The notes under the pieces are model-generated. The model saw only the letters and a list, made by a program, of their open reading frames with translations. It had not been told where the DNA came from and did no database searches. Of a DNA stretch of 64,000 bases, positions 1-8,761 are shown in pieces. The stretch spans positions 124,001 through 188,000 of the forward strand of contig JAMBOW010000002.1 of NCBI GenBank assembly GCA_023715865.1, in the 5' to 3' direction. A program made the position numbers and the translations under genes. Within the stretch, counting starts at the first letter, position 1. Each line of letters opens with the position of its first letter. Source of the stretch: Neobacillus mesonae (GTDB taxonomy: Bacteria; Bacillota; Bacilli; Paenibacillales; Paenibacillaceae).

Positions 1-1570
1 CATCGTAAGCGTCCTGATAGAGCTTCTCCAATTCGTCGATGTTCATCTTTTTCAATGTGGCTTCGAATTCGCCCCATTTATCGAAGCTTAGTGTGCCGGC
101 GATAAATTTCGTGCTCTGCTCCTCGTAATATTTGTCAATGTCGTTACGAAGAACATCGACTCTGCGGGCGGTTTCCTCGTCAAACATCGGGGATGCGTAG
201 CGGATCTTCGGCATGTACGGATCCAGCTTACTCTGGGCTTCTTGAACCTGCGGAGGATTAATATAAGATGCAACCTTATCGCTGATCAGATGCGGCGCTC
301 CTCCCCCCGCATAAGGCGTAATCTTCGCCTGATTTCCCGACTTCAAAAATTCCTCCTTGTAATAAGGAATATCGTCATTAACCTCGTAATGCTCCCCTTC
401 TCTACCGAAACGAAGGAGCGTCGAGCCCTTATCACTATAGAAATAGTCGACCCAGCGCAGTGTCGCTTCCGGGTGCTGATTGCTTGTAGTGATGGCAAAA
501 GCTCCAAAATCTCGCGGAACCGGTGCGCCCTGGCTTTGCAGACGATCCCCGTATGGACCTTCGAGAGGCGCTATTCCAGTATACTGATCTGCAATTTCCA
601 GGAACGGGTTGTTCGTTTGATCGAAGAAGAAGCCTGCCGTTCCCGAACCCTGCTTGGCGAGATATTGTGCTTCCTTATGTGAGAACACTTCGGGATCAAG
701 CAGCTTCTCGCTGTATAGCTTGTTCAGATACATTAAAAGTTCCTTGTTCCGCTCGCTGCCCATCCAAATATTGACCTTGTCGTTTTCTAGATTGATGTTA
801 TAACCGAGCTGTAAATCGAGACCGAATGAGCCGCTCATCATCGATACAACCGGAAGACCTGATCCCTGTCCACTGCTTGCGCGCGCCGTCATTGGAATTT
901 CATCCGGTTTGCCATTGCCATTCGGATCATTGTCCCGAAAAGCTACAAGCACATGATAAAGATCATCCGTGGTCTCCGGCTCTTTCAGATTCAACTTCTT
1001 CAGCCACGCTTGATTAATCCATTTTTTGTCTGTTCGTGCGGCTCCTAACGTGACAACACCAGGAAGAGCGTAAATATGGCCTTCCGGAGTCGTTATCGCG
1101 GATTGAATTTCAGGATATTGGTCCATCAGCTTCTTAAAATTTGGAGCATAGTCGTCAATCAATCCTTCCAGCGGGATCAACTGGCCCGCTGTTCCGAAAC
1201 GGATCGTCTCCAGCGGGGTAAGGCCAGAGCGGAACAGTGCTTCTGGGAGTTCATTTGACGCAAACAACAAGTTTTTCTTTTCTTGAAATCCATCTGTGGG
1301 CACCTCAGTAAATTCCACCTGCACGTTGCTCATTTTCTCGTAATCTTGAAAGACCGGCATATCCTTGAACGGGCCGTTCACAGGAGCGATCCGTGTGAAC
1401 ATTTGAATCTTGATCTGTTCTTGTACAATCGGGAAGCCCTCTTTGCTTACTACCGTTTCGGAGCTGCCCATAGGTTCAGTCTTCTTGTTAGAGCCGGATT
1501 GGCATCCTGCTGCAATCAGACTGATAGCAACCATCGTGCAAATCGCCTTTTTGCCCCATTGCTTACGCAT
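1..1570 (-). CDS. Extracellular solute-binding lipoprotein (LplA/YtcQ type), 3' end cut by window
   Basis: Substrate receptor of a carbohydrate-type ABC importer, held on the outer face of the membrane. The ATG at 1568-1570 begins a basic signal sequence (MRKQWGKK, then a hydrophobic stretch) ending in a lipobox-like IAAGC with the lipidated Cys near residue 23, followed by a Gly/Ser/Lys-rich linker. The frame is open through base 2, giving at least 523 residues, and the visible end resembles the C-terminus usual for this family, so only a few residues are probably lost. The AraC regulator just upstream on the same strand is a common partner of such receptors in Paenibacillus; the permeases are not in this window. 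The substrate cannot be deduced. Confidence 0.85.
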   Translation of the reverse strand, partial: MRKQWGKKAICTMVAISLIAAGCQSGSNKKTEPMGSSETVVSKEGFPIVQEQIKIQMFTRIAPVNGPFKDMPVFQDYEKMSNVQVEFTEVPTDGFQEKKNLLFASNELPEALFRSGLTPLETIRFGTAGQLIPLEGLIDDYAPNFKKLMDQYPEIQSAITTPEGHIYALPGVVTLGAARTDKKWINQAWLKKLNLKEPETTDDLYHVLVAFRDNDPNGNGKPDEIPMTARASSGQGSGLPVVSMMSGSFGLDLQLGYNINLENDKVNIWMGSERNKELLMYLNKLYSEKLLDPEVFSHKEAQYLAKQGSGTAGFFFDQTNNPFLEIADQYTGIAPLEGPYGDRLQSQGAPVPRDFGAFAITTSNQHPEATLRWVDYFYSDKGSTLLRFGREGEHYEVNDDIPYYKEEFLKSGNQAKITPYAGGGAPHLISDKVASYINPPQVQEAQSKLDPYMPKIRYASPMFDEETARRVDVLRNDIDKYYEEQSTKFIAGTLSFDKWGEFEATLKKMNIDELEKLYQDAYD

Positions 1571-1675
1571 ATTTTAATGTCCCCCTAAATCAAACTATTC
1601 TAATTAATATAGTAGGTTTTAAACTATACATTTAGCATAAAGTAACAGAAATTAAATAGAAATAACATTACGTTG

Positions 1676-2545
1676 TCATTCATTTAGCATTTTGTCGTGC
1701 GCTGCCCTTCCGTTGCGATAACTTGATGGTGACATACCGTAATAAGTGCAGAAAGCTCTGGAGAACGTATATAAGTCCGTATATCCGAGAGATAAAGAAA
1801 TGTCCGTAATAGATAACGTCCGGCTATGCAGCATTTCTCCAGCCCTCTCCATCTTCAGTTTAGTTAAATATTGGCGGGGACTTATTCCAAAGTGATGCTT
1901 GAACCTGCTGGACAGATGCGAACGGTGCATGCCGGAGAAATGCGCGATATCCGCCACAGTGATGCCTTCGGTATAATGCGTTTCCATATACTGCAAACAT
2001 GCGTTCAGCCAATTTTTGTCTTCCGGTACATTTGGAAGCGGACGCGAGAGCAGTTCGAATAGTCGATATAACATAATCTGAAGGTGCAGGTCGCCGTCCT
2101 TCTGCCAATCTTCCATTCGCTCCATGCAACTATTTAATAATTCAGACAGCTCGACCGTAAGTTTGTTGCGTATGTACGGTTTTTGCTCCGTAATTCCGAG
2201 TCTCCTGACCAGCGTTTCCGCTTGTGTCCCATTAAAGGCGAGCCAGTGCAATCTCAATGGAGCTTCGGCATCATACTGGTGAACCCAATAACTGTGCTTC
2301 ACCTCCGGAAATAAGCAAAACATGCTATCTTTCGTTAACGTTACCGTTTTCCCCATACTGGACAAGGTCAAGCAGCCGTTAAGCACAAAGTGAAAGGAAA
2401 AGCATTCAATGACCCTCGGTCCCACGCTATAATCCGCCTTCGCTATGTTATTTCCAGTGCGGAGCGGCCAAAGCCCGCCAAGCTTCTCGAATTCATTCGG
2501 AGTGTAGTAATAAATATCCGCATATTCATGGCCATAATCTTTCAT
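1676..2545 (-). CDS. AraC family transcriptional regulator
   Basis: Predicted DNA-binding regulator of 289 residues, probably acting on the adjacent sugar-type ABC system. The N-terminal ~150 residues look like the AraC cupin ligand-binding domain. The last ~100 residues hold the paired helix-turn-helix: the first around GITVADIAHFSGM and the second around SITDISLSLGYTD, followed by the family hallmark YTFSRAFCTYYGMSP. A GGTGAGAAG Shine-Dalgarno site sits just before the ATG. Transcription probably starts at the promoter at 2647-2676 and must cross the hairpin at 2561-2593, so attenuation is possible. The inducer is unknown. Confidence 0.92.
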   Translation of the reverse strand: MKDYGHEYADIYYYTPNEFEKLGGLWPLRTGNNIAKADYSVGPRVIECFSFHFVLNGCLTLSSMGKTVTLTKDSMFCLFPEVKHSYWVHQYDAEAPLRLHWLAFNGTQAETLVRRLGITEQKPYIRNKLTVELSELLNSCMERMEDWQKDGDLHLQIMLYRLFELLSRPLPNVPEDKNWLNACLQYMETHYTEGITVADIAHFSGMHRSHLSSRFKHHFGISPRQYLTKLKMERAGEMLHSRTLSITDISLSLGYTDLYTFSRAFCTYYGMSPSSYRNGRAAHDKMLNE

Positions 2546-2560
2546 TTCTTCTCACCCCAT

Positions 2561-2593
2561 AAAAAAAGACATAGCAGTAATAACTGCTATGTC
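2561..2593 (-). terminator. Terminator-like hairpin in the leader of the AraC gene
   Basis: A perfect 11-bp stem (GACATAGCAGT and its complement, 2568-2593) with a 4-nt loop is followed on the minus strand by seven T residues (2561-2567). It ends about 16 nt before the AraC start codon and lies downstream of a good sigma-A-type promoter. It may therefore be an attenuator rather than the end of the nucB transcript; either role, or both, fits the sequence. Confidence 0.75.
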
Positions 2594-2646
2594 TCTAGTT
2601 GTCTAGTCAACATTCAGAATGCAAGTAGATATTATATTTTCATATT

Positions 2647-2676
2647 ATTGTATATTGGCTAAACTTTCATCGTCAA
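2647..2676 (-). promoter_or_regulatory. Sigma-A-type promoter for the AraC gene
   Basis: On the minus strand, -35 TTGACG (2671-2676) and -10 TACAAT (2647-2652) are separated by 18 bp. The predicted start near 2640 leaves a leader of about 95 nt that contains the terminator-like hairpin. Confidence 0.6.
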
Positions 2677-2820
2677 TACAATACGACGACAATCTTATAA
2701 ATGATCATATAGACCTCCTAAGAGAAACGTATTACCTTAGGGCATTTATACCCTACATAAAAAGGATTTTCAGCAAAAGAGTTTCTCTGTAACTCAGTAT
2801 CTCTACTTTATTATCTTTTC

Positions 2821-3255
2821 TTATTCAAAAACAAACTCCACTTTAGTTCCATCTGGATAATCATCTAGCTGATTCCCGACCCAGCTGCCTGCGCCTCGAT
2901 TATCGGACGGATTTATGTATTCAATACTTGCCCCTGTACCCCCTTCAGCACACATCGCCATGGGCCACTCATCACGATCATAGCCCTTCTTCGTTGGAAT
3001 CCCTTTTAATGACGCTTCACGATTCTCTTCGGCTCCACCACGCTGAATAGTGCATGTAGCCGATTGGCCCTCTTCGATTGCGGTTTGAATGTGTTCGCCT
3101 GTCTCAGGATACCTGTCAACGGGAAAAACTAACTGCACTACATCCTGATCGTCCTGACTCGGTAACGACGGACCCTCCACTAAATACTCGAACACTCCAG
3201 CCAGTATGACTAAGCCAACGATTACGGATATTGCGGATTGTACTAACTTTTTCAA
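2821..3255 (-). CDS. nucB: NucA/NucB-type secreted deoxyribonuclease
   Basis: Sporulation-associated extracellular DNase family (DNase_NucA_NucB), 144 residues. A hydrophobic N-terminal segment (about residues 8-26) directs export. The catalytic core is unmistakable: the ESLKGIPTKKGYDRDEWPMA block with the catalytic Asp/Glu pair, then SDNRGAGSWVGNQL and YPDGTKVEFVF at the C-terminus, all closely matching Bacillus NucB. Two cysteines (CTIQ and MCAEGG) are retained. The start is a TTG (3253-3255) with an AGGGGGAAG Shine-Dalgarno site about 10 nt upstream. In the family the enzyme degrades DNA of the mother cell or biofilm matrix. A single-gene unit is likely, because a terminator closes the preceding gene. 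Confidence 0.93.
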   Translation of the reverse strand: MKKLVQSAISVIVGLVILAGVFEYLVEGPSLPSQDDQDVVQLVFPVDRYPETGEHIQTAIEEGQSATCTIQRGGAEENREASLKGIPTKKGYDRDEWPMAMCAEGGTGASIEYINPSDNRGAGSWVGNQLDDYPDGTKVEFVFE

Positions 3256-3319
3256 TTCTTGCTTCCCCCTAATTATGCTTCAATAAAAATTGCTACTCCC
3301 CTTAAAAAAACTGACACAA

Positions 3320-3356
3320 TAAAAAATCACCTTCCCATCAAAAGAGGAAAGGTGAT
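3320..3356 (-). terminator. Rho-independent terminator after the SDR gene
   Basis: The stem pairs GGTGAT-side bases 3346-3356 with 3326-3335 and is followed by a T-rich run on the minus strand (3320-3326). It lies just past the stop of the SDR gene. Confidence 0.75.
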
Positions 3357-3379
3357 CCCTTAAAACACCTAACGATGTA

Positions 3380-4174
3380 CTACCCCTTAATTAACGTCTC
3401 TGCTCCATCAATGAATACCTTGGTGCCTGTGATATGGCTGGACAGCTCGGAAGCCAAGAACAGCACCAGATTGGCGACATCCTCCGGACGGCCTGCCCCG
3501 CCAGTAAGAGGTACGGCATCCTGAGGAACTTTAAATGGAAACTTAATTTCTTTTAGATGATCGGATTCCTTCTGGGACTCAAAGATATGGGTATCAATGA
3601 GCCCCGGGCATACAGCATTCACACGAATCTTATACTGGGCCAGCTCCAGTGCAGCCATTTCCGCAAAAGTGGCAATGCCTGCCTTGGAAGTGCTGTAAGC
3701 CGAAAATCCCTCTTGAGCTGTCTGACGATTGCCGCTGACTGAGCTTACAACGGCAATGGATCCGCCTTTTTCCTTCATATATGGAATGACCTGCTTCACA
3801 GTCTCAAAGGTACCGACCAAGTTGTTCGTCAGCGTTCCTGTCCATTCTTTTGTCGGGAAATGCTCAATTGGAGCAACCATTCCTAAGATGCCCGCATTGG
3901 CGAGCACAAAATCAAGCTGTCCCCATTTCTCCACCGTTTCCTTAACCGCACGGCTGATTTCCTCCGGTCTCCTAATATCGGCAGTAAAGCTTAAGGCTTC
4001 ACCGCCGGCATGCTTGATTTCTTGTTCGGTTTCGCGCAGTCTCTGCTCATGAACGTCCACCAATCCGACCTTTGCTCCTTCGGCAGCCAGCCGAATGGCA
4101 GATGCTTTTCCGATTCCTGATGCAGCCCCAGTCACCAAGGCTACTTTATTTGGCAATAGATGTAATGTCTTCAT
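3380..4174 (-). CDS. SDR family NAD(P)-dependent oxidoreductase
   Basis: Classical short-chain dehydrogenase of 264 residues with a Rossmann fold. The cofactor motif TGAASGIG is near residues 16-23, NAG is in the fourth strand (LANAGIL), the catalytic Ser lies in VVSSVSGN, and YSTSKAG supplies the catalytic Tyr and Lys. The Asp in GLVDVHE at the end of the second strand suggests NAD rather than NADP. The C-terminus (GTKVFIDGAETL) resembles the glucose dehydrogenase/3-ketoacyl reductase group. An AAGGAG site lies 11 nt before the ATG. The substrate is unknown, and neighbours give no pathway hint. Confidence 0.9.
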   Translation of the reverse strand: MKTLHLLPNKVALVTGAASGIGKASAIRLAAEGAKVGLVDVHEQRLRETEQEIKHAGGEALSFTADIRRPEEISRAVKETVEKWGQLDFVLANAGILGMVAPIEHFPTKEWTGTLTNNLVGTFETVKQVIPYMKEKGGSIAVVSSVSGNRQTAQEGFSAYSTSKAGIATFAEMAALELAQYKIRVNAVCPGLIDTHIFESQKESDHLKEIKFPFKVPQDAVPLTGGAGRPEDVANLVLFLASELSSHITGTKVFIDGAETLIKG

Positions 4175-4306
4175 CGTGTATTACACTCCTTACTCTGTCA
4201 ATTGATTTACACTCGCGGTTGATACTCATCACACTTTTTGATTACCCGCTTCGATTAGAATCAATCAATTCAAAAGTAAGGACAACAGCAGACTATATAC
4301 ATAGGA

Positions 4307-4789
4307 CTAAGTAACAAAATGCTGGCTCGGATTACCGGATTCCGGATGAAACCGTTCGCGGAACCTGCCCCCTGTATAGCTGCCAATCACCTTGCGCCAA
4401 AAAGCCTGCGCAACAACATTCGTACGCACCTGTGCAACTTTCCACTCGCCTTGGAATCTACTGAACAGCTCCTGAGCTGCCCAGGTTCCGATTCCGCTAC
4501 GCCGATATTTTTGCATAATAAAAAACTCAGTCATATAGTAGTCGCCTTCTCTTCTGCCGGACAGCTTCTCAACTAACGCAAAACCAGCCGGTGCTTGTCC
4601 GCTTCGAATAAGGAAAGGATATTTATTAGGATGGCTAAAATATTCGTCCAAATTCGGGTACTCCGGAAATACACCATCGGCGTTCACATCAATATCTAAA
4701 TATTTAGTAAAATCATATAAATAAAATTGCATCAAGTGCCTAATAATTTGGCTCTCTTCCCGAGGTACTATAGTGAGGCTTAATTCCAT
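4307..4789 (-). CDS. GNAT family N-acetyltransferase
   Basis: Acetyl-CoA-dependent acyltransferase fold, 160 residues. The acetyl-CoA binding motif A is RRSGIGTWAAQELF around residues 96-109, preceded by the strand that contains YYMTEFFIMQ. The end matches the usual GNAT strand-helix-strand with a late Phe/Trp-rich helix (AQAFWRKVI). The acceptor substrate cannot be inferred. It is divergently arranged with xerS, and the 160 bp between them hold the promoters of both genes. Confidence 0.85.
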   Translation of the reverse strand: MELSLTIVPREESQIIRHLMQFYLYDFTKYLDIDVNADGVFPEYPNLDEYFSHPNKYPFLIRSGQAPAGFALVEKLSGRREGDYYMTEFFIMQKYRRSGIGTWAAQELFSRFQGEWKVAQVRTNVVAQAFWRKVIGSYTGGRFRERFHPESGNPSQHFVT

Positions 4790-4951
4790 CTGATTACACC
4801 TCGCACTCTTCTATTTTTTCACTATTATTCATATAAACTATAAAGCTTTCAACTCCCACCTTCAACCATGGCTTGTTTTTCCTTTAAAAATCGGTGTGGT
4901 AAAATAAGGACAAGAAATATATCAAACAATGAAACCGGGGGCTAGTCTACC

Positions 4952-6031
4952 ATGCATATACAAAAAGAAACCGACCGCAAGAAGCTTGATGAACGTGTCG
5001 TTACCATGCCCTGGTTCGTTCAGCAATTTATTGATTACAAGCTTCCCGATTTATCTCCTTCCACTTTGCTTGAATACGTCAGGGACTATGATACGTTTTT
5101 TACATGGCTTCGGGCAGAAGGACTGTCTGAGGCGGAGAAGAACGCCGACATCACCTTAAAAGAGCTTGAAGTGCTGCGAATGGACAGCATTACAGGATAC
5201 CGTATTTACTTAACGACCAAAAGAGAAGGCTCTAATTCCCGGGTCACGATTTCCCGAAAGCTTTCCTCTCTTCGCTCCCTCTTTCATTATTTAAGCCAAA
5301 TTGCGGAGGATGAAGACTTCTACCCCCTGCTGAAGCGCAACATAATGGCTAAGGTCGAAATTAAGCGTGTTCATAAGCCAAAGGATACAGCTGCCAAGCT
5401 AAAGGGCAAAATATTGGAAGATGACGAGCTGCTAGAGTTCATCGGTTATATTCTAGAAGGTTATGCGAAGGATATGGAGAAGAACAAGCAAGCCCTGTAT
5501 GCGCATGAACAAAACAGGGAAAGAGACGCCTGCATCACCAGTCTCATTCTGAACTCAGGGCTGCGAGTATCAGAAATTGTGAATCTCAACGTTGACGACC
5601 TTGATTTGAACAACAAAGTGCTGTATGTGTACCGGAAAGGGAACAATGATGAAACGTTTAAAAATCCGGTCTATTTCAGAGAACAGGCAAAGGACGAGCT
5701 CTTCACCTACATGCAGCTGCGAACTTCGCGATACCATACACCCAAAAAAGAAAAAGCACTCTTCGTCACCATTCCCAACGGTCAAAAAGAAGGGAAACGT
5801 ATGACAAAGCGTGCAATTCAAGCGATGATCATCAAGTATGCCAAACGATTCGGCAAGCCTTACCTTACCGTTCATAAGCTTCGCCATTCGTTTGCCACCG
5901 ATTATTATTTGCAGAACGATATTTATAAAACAAAGGAACAGCTGGGTCATGCCTCAACAGAGACGACAGAGGTCTATGCCCACCTGACAGACAAAACGAT
6001 GTCTGAAGCTATTGAACGCCGTGCCGAATAA
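4952..6031 (+). CDS. xerS: Tyrosine recombinase XerS
   Basis: Chromosome-dimer resolvase of the single-protein XerS type, 359 residues, close to the family's ~356. The N-terminal SAM-like core-binding domain spans about residues 15-130 and the catalytic domain about 175-355. The catalytic set is visible: Arg in NSGLRVSEI, Lys in YRKGNN, His-x-x-Arg in HKLRHSFAT, His in LGHAST and the nucleophile Tyr in TEVYAHL. The ATG follows a GGGGGC-type ribosome site. In streptococci the recombination site lies just upstream of xerS; a partial look-alike lies here at 4823-4853. The 3' end overlaps mobB on the opposite strand by 23 bp. Confidence 0.92.
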   Translation: MHIQKETDRKKLDERVVTMPWFVQQFIDYKLPDLSPSTLLEYVRDYDTFFTWLRAEGLSEAEKNADITLKELEVLRMDSITGYRIYLTTKREGSNSRVTISRKLSSLRSLFHYLSQIAEDEDFYPLLKRNIMAKVEIKRVHKPKDTAAKLKGKILEDDELLEFIGYILEGYAKDMEKNKQALYAHEQNRERDACITSLILNSGLRVSEIVNLNVDDLDLNNKVLYVYRKGNNDETFKNPVYFREQAKDELFTYMQLRTSRYHTPKKEKALFVTIPNGQKEGKRMTKRAIQAMIIKYAKRFGKPYLTVHKLRHSFATDYYLQNDIYKTKEQLGHASTETTEVYAHLTDKTMSEAIERRAE

Positions 6032-6566
6032 TATAATCGGCAATAGGTTTTGCTTCATTACGCTCAAAGCAGGCTGCCGATTTAGGCAGCTTTTCTTTAT
6101 TTATTACATTGGGCTCTGCAAGCACAACAGCCTTCACCTGTGCAAGCTGAAGCAAGGACAAGTCGTCTTGCTCTCTGATCATCAGCAGCTTAGGGTAGGG
6201 AGCTTGTTTGAAGCCTTCAATGATTATGTAATCATAAGTAGAAAATTGAGCAATCATGCTCTCGATGGATACTGTGCGGTCTTCAATGATCGCGTGTCTT
6301 GTGTCCGAAATGACAGCAATAGCATTCGCCCCGGCCTGTCGATACTTTCCGCTGTCCGTATCCGAATGATCCATTATAAAATGATCATGACCATCATGCT
6401 TGATGACAGCTGCTGTATATCCATGCACCCGGATAGCAGCAACAAGCTCTGTAATAAGTGTTGTCTTCCCCGAGTTTTTAAACCCCACCACTTGCCAGAT
6501 CATGGGCTTGCTGGCGTTTTGCTTGCTAGAACCTGTATCTCTCACGCTCATCCGCCCGCTTACCAT
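6009..6566 (-). CDS. mobB: Molybdopterin-guanine dinucleotide biosynthesis protein MobB
   Basis: GTP-binding helper of molybdenum cofactor nucleotide attachment, 185 residues. The P-loop GFKNSGKTTLITELV lies near residue 28 and is preceded by the typical WQVVG strand. The downstream motifs KHDGHDHFIMDHSDTDSGKY and EGFKQAPYPKLLMIR are family signatures. It starts inside the end of moeA (7-nt overlap), so the two are translationally coupled. A second ATG at 6549-6551 is also possible, because the first ~20 residues are non-conserved. Pairing with moeA supports the assignment; mobA is not present here. Confidence 0.9.
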   Translation of the reverse strand: MVSGRMSVRDTGSSKQNASKPMIWQVVGFKNSGKTTLITELVAAIRVHGYTAAVIKHDGHDHFIMDHSDTDSGKYRQAGANAIAVISDTRHAIIEDRTVSIESMIAQFSTYDYIIIEGFKQAPYPKLLMIREQDDLSLLQLAQVKAVVLAEPNVINKEKLPKSAACFERNEAKPIADYIIRHGVQ

Positions 6567-7834
6567 CCTGCTGAAGCATTCAGTTTGAGCAGCTCAATCC
6601 GATCTCCGGCTTTAAGGCCGTTTGCTTCAGGAGGAACAATAATGAGACAATCACTGTCTTTAATGGTGACCATAACGCTGGACTCGTCCACCTTTGCGGC
6701 AGAAGCATACACCTTCCCGTCGCTTATGCGGCTCTTGCCTCGTACATAACGGGTATAATTATTTACTTTTGTATAGTCTTCCCCCAGTGTTGCAGTCCAT
6801 TTCTCCAGATAGGGTGCATCCGATCCCTGCATCATTCGGAGTGTTGGGCGTACAAACAATTCAAATCCTACAAAGCAGGCTCCAGGGTTACCGGACAAAG
6901 CGAACAACAATTTGTCATGTATAACAGCAGTCGTTGTCACACTTCCCGGCCGCATCATAACCTTGTTGAACAGCATTTCTACATCATCCTGCCGAACAAG
7001 GTCACCCATAATATCGTAATCGCCAACGGACACACCGCCGGTAGTAATAATGACATCATAATTTTGGAGTGCTTCCTGAAGCTTTTGTCTGGCCAGTTCA
7101 ATATCGTCTACAATAGCCCCGAGTAAATACGGCTCTCCTCCAGCCTGCTTAACTTGAGAAACCAGCATAAAGCTGTTGCTGTTGCGTATTTTACCCGGCT
7201 GCAGCTCTTCGTCCACATCAAGCAGCTCGGTACCGGTTGCAAAGATGGCAACCCTTGGTTTGCGGTAAACCGGCACCTCATATACACCAAAGGTAGCAAG
7301 AACTGAGATTTCTCCAGCTGACAGCAGGGTACCCTGCTTAATAAGCAAATCTCCCTCACTAATCTCAAGTCCAATAGGAGTAACGTTAGATCCTGGAGCA
7401 ATTGGACGCTTGAATCCGACTAATGTAACTGTTCCATCTTCTTTTATTTCAGTTGCCTCAATCATAACAACGGCATCCGCACCTTCCGGCACCTGTGCAC
7501 CCGTCATAATTCTTGCTGCTGTACCAGATACAATTTCTTTATCCGAGGCATAACCGCACGGAATTTCATCTATTACCTTAAGCCAGATCTGGTTGCTGCT
7601 TGATGCCAACTCCAGATCTTTACTATACACCGCATACCCATCCATACCGGATCTGCGGAAATAAGGATATGGGTGCGGAGCCGTAATATCTTTACTTATC
7701 GTCCGGCCATGTGCGTTGTCAATACTCACCCGTTCTGCTTCAATTTCATGGACATGGGCGCTTACTAGTTGCTGAGCAGCCTCTACTTTTATCGCTTTAC
7801 GATTAAACTTTGGATCTGTCGATATATTTACCAT
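6560..7834 (-). CDS. moeA: Molybdopterin molybdenumtransferase MoeA
   Basis: Inserts molybdate into adenylylated molybdopterin, the last common step of molybdenum cofactor synthesis. It has 424 residues, with all MoeA domains: an N-terminal segment with YPYFRRSGMDGYAV, the molybdopterin-binding domain with TGTELL and TTGGVSVGDYD, LSGNPGACFVGFELFVRP, and a C-terminal beta domain ending in a MobB overlap. The start is taken at 7832-7834 because AAGGAG sits 7 nt upstream; the frame stays open 96 nt further upstream without a better ribosome site. It is the first gene of a moeA-mobB operon. Confidence 0.93.
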   Translation of the reverse strand: MVNISTDPKFNRKAIKVEAAQQLVSAHVHEIEAERVSIDNAHGRTISKDITAPHPYPYFRRSGMDGYAVYSKDLELASSSNQIWLKVIDEIPCGYASDKEIVSGTAARIMTGAQVPEGADAVVMIEATEIKEDGTVTLVGFKRPIAPGSNVTPIGLEISEGDLLIKQGTLLSAGEISVLATFGVYEVPVYRKPRVAIFATGTELLDVDEELQPGKIRNSNSFMLVSQVKQAGGEPYLLGAIVDDIELARQKLQEALQNYDVIITTGGVSVGDYDIMGDLVRQDDVEMLFNKVMMRPGSVTTTAVIHDKLLFALSGNPGACFVGFELFVRPTLRMMQGSDAPYLEKWTATLGEDYTKVNNYTRYVRGKSRISDGKVYASAAKVDESSVMVTIKDSDCLIIVPPEANGLKAGDRIELLKLNASAGW

Positions 7835-7940
7835 CGTGTGCTCCTTATGTTTTATCATCTTTTTACAAAGTGTATCGACTTCTCGTAATCCCTGCAAGAC
7901 CTTAAGAATCGAAAGAAGTGTGAATGACAATCTGGCACAT

Positions 7941-7983
7941 AAAAAAAGCTGTCACTAAGCATATAAAATACTTAGTGACAGCT
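7941..7983 (-). terminator. Strong terminator after the PspA operon
   Basis: A perfect 13-bp stem (7947-7959 with 7971-7983), an 11-nt loop and seven T residues on the minus strand close the operon that ends at 7997. It lies just upstream of the moeA promoter region. Confidence 0.85.
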
Positions 7984-7996
7984 CTATAATAAAAAT

Positions 7997-8749
7997 CTAC
8001 CTTCGCCTTGAAATCCGTCCAGAGCCAATTTTGGTTTTTGGTCTTGAGCTTTTCTTAGGAGAACTGAAGATGCTTGATCCCCCGCTCTTCCCGCGCTCGA
8101 TTTTCCCCTTACTTGTTGACGAGGAAGAGGATTTATCCCGTTCAAGAACATTGCCTGATGTGGATTTATTGGAGTCACTTGTATCTCCAAGTCCTCTTCT
8201 AATAATCGAACCGCTCTTTTTCGTTGTAAGCGGAGGGGCCATTGACTTGTCGCTGTCCGTCGGAGTCCGATAACTTCCTTGTGAAGGCTTATAAGTCTTC
8301 TGGGTAGTGTATCCCCGGTAATTACCGGTTCCTTTAAATGTGTCAAAGATGCTGCTGAGAATGGAGGCGGTAATGTAACCCTGGAGAAAGGATGAGCTAT
8401 AATTCTGCTGAACATACTGTTTGGAATCCACCTCGATAAGTGTATCCTCGGGTGCTTCTGGATCCTGCTGCAGATGATAGAGCTCATCAGAATAGACAAG
8501 AAACATTCGCTCTGTGTCCTGCGGCGATACTTCTTCAGGTGTTCTCTCCTCCATCAGCTCATTCGCAACCTCAGGAACCGTCATATCTGCTGCACGGTAT
8601 ACGTAAGAAGTATTATTACCGCTGCCATTAACGGACTCAAGCGGATAATTCTGCTGCACTGCAGAGGCAGGGCCACAGCCGCTTAGAAGCGAAATAAATA
8701 AACTGAGGACAAGTGTAATTTTTATGATGTGAAAAAAACGCTTGTTCAT
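7997..8749 (-). CDS. DUF4247 family lipoprotein
   Basis: Lipoprotein of 250 residues with a clear signal peptide (MNKRFF, then a hydrophobic stretch) and lipobox LLSGC with the lipidated Cys near residue 25. Residues ~50-145 look like the DUF4247 domain found next to PspA/DUF350 genes. The last ~100 residues are low-complexity, Ser/Lys/Arg-rich and strongly basic (ending RISRRR), which is unusual for an exported protein and could bind anionic wall or membrane polymers. AGGAGAGG precedes the ATG. It is the last gene of the four-gene operon led by pspA. Molecular function is unknown. Confidence 0.8.
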   Translation of the reverse strand: MNKRFFHIIKITLVLSLFISLLSGCGPASAVQQNYPLESVNGSGNNTSYVYRAADMTVPEVANELMEERTPEEVSPQDTERMFLVYSDELYHLQQDPEAPEDTLIEVDSKQYVQQNYSSSFLQGYITASILSSIFDTFKGTGNYRGYTTQKTYKPSQGSYRTPTDSDKSMAPPLTTKKSGSIIRRGLGDTSDSNKSTSGNVLERDKSSSSSTSKGKIERGKSGGSSIFSSPKKSSRPKTKIGSGRISRRR

Positions 8750-8761
8750 GTATAACCTCTC

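Noticed and set aside
2700-2800. Long-range AGAGAAAC/GTTTCTCT pairing after nucB as a terminator
   Set aside because: The loop is over 50 nt and no T-run follows; too weak to call.
6012-6749. 245-residue plus-strand frame opposite mobB and moeA
   Set aside because: It is antisense to conserved genes with full motifs, without a ribosome site.
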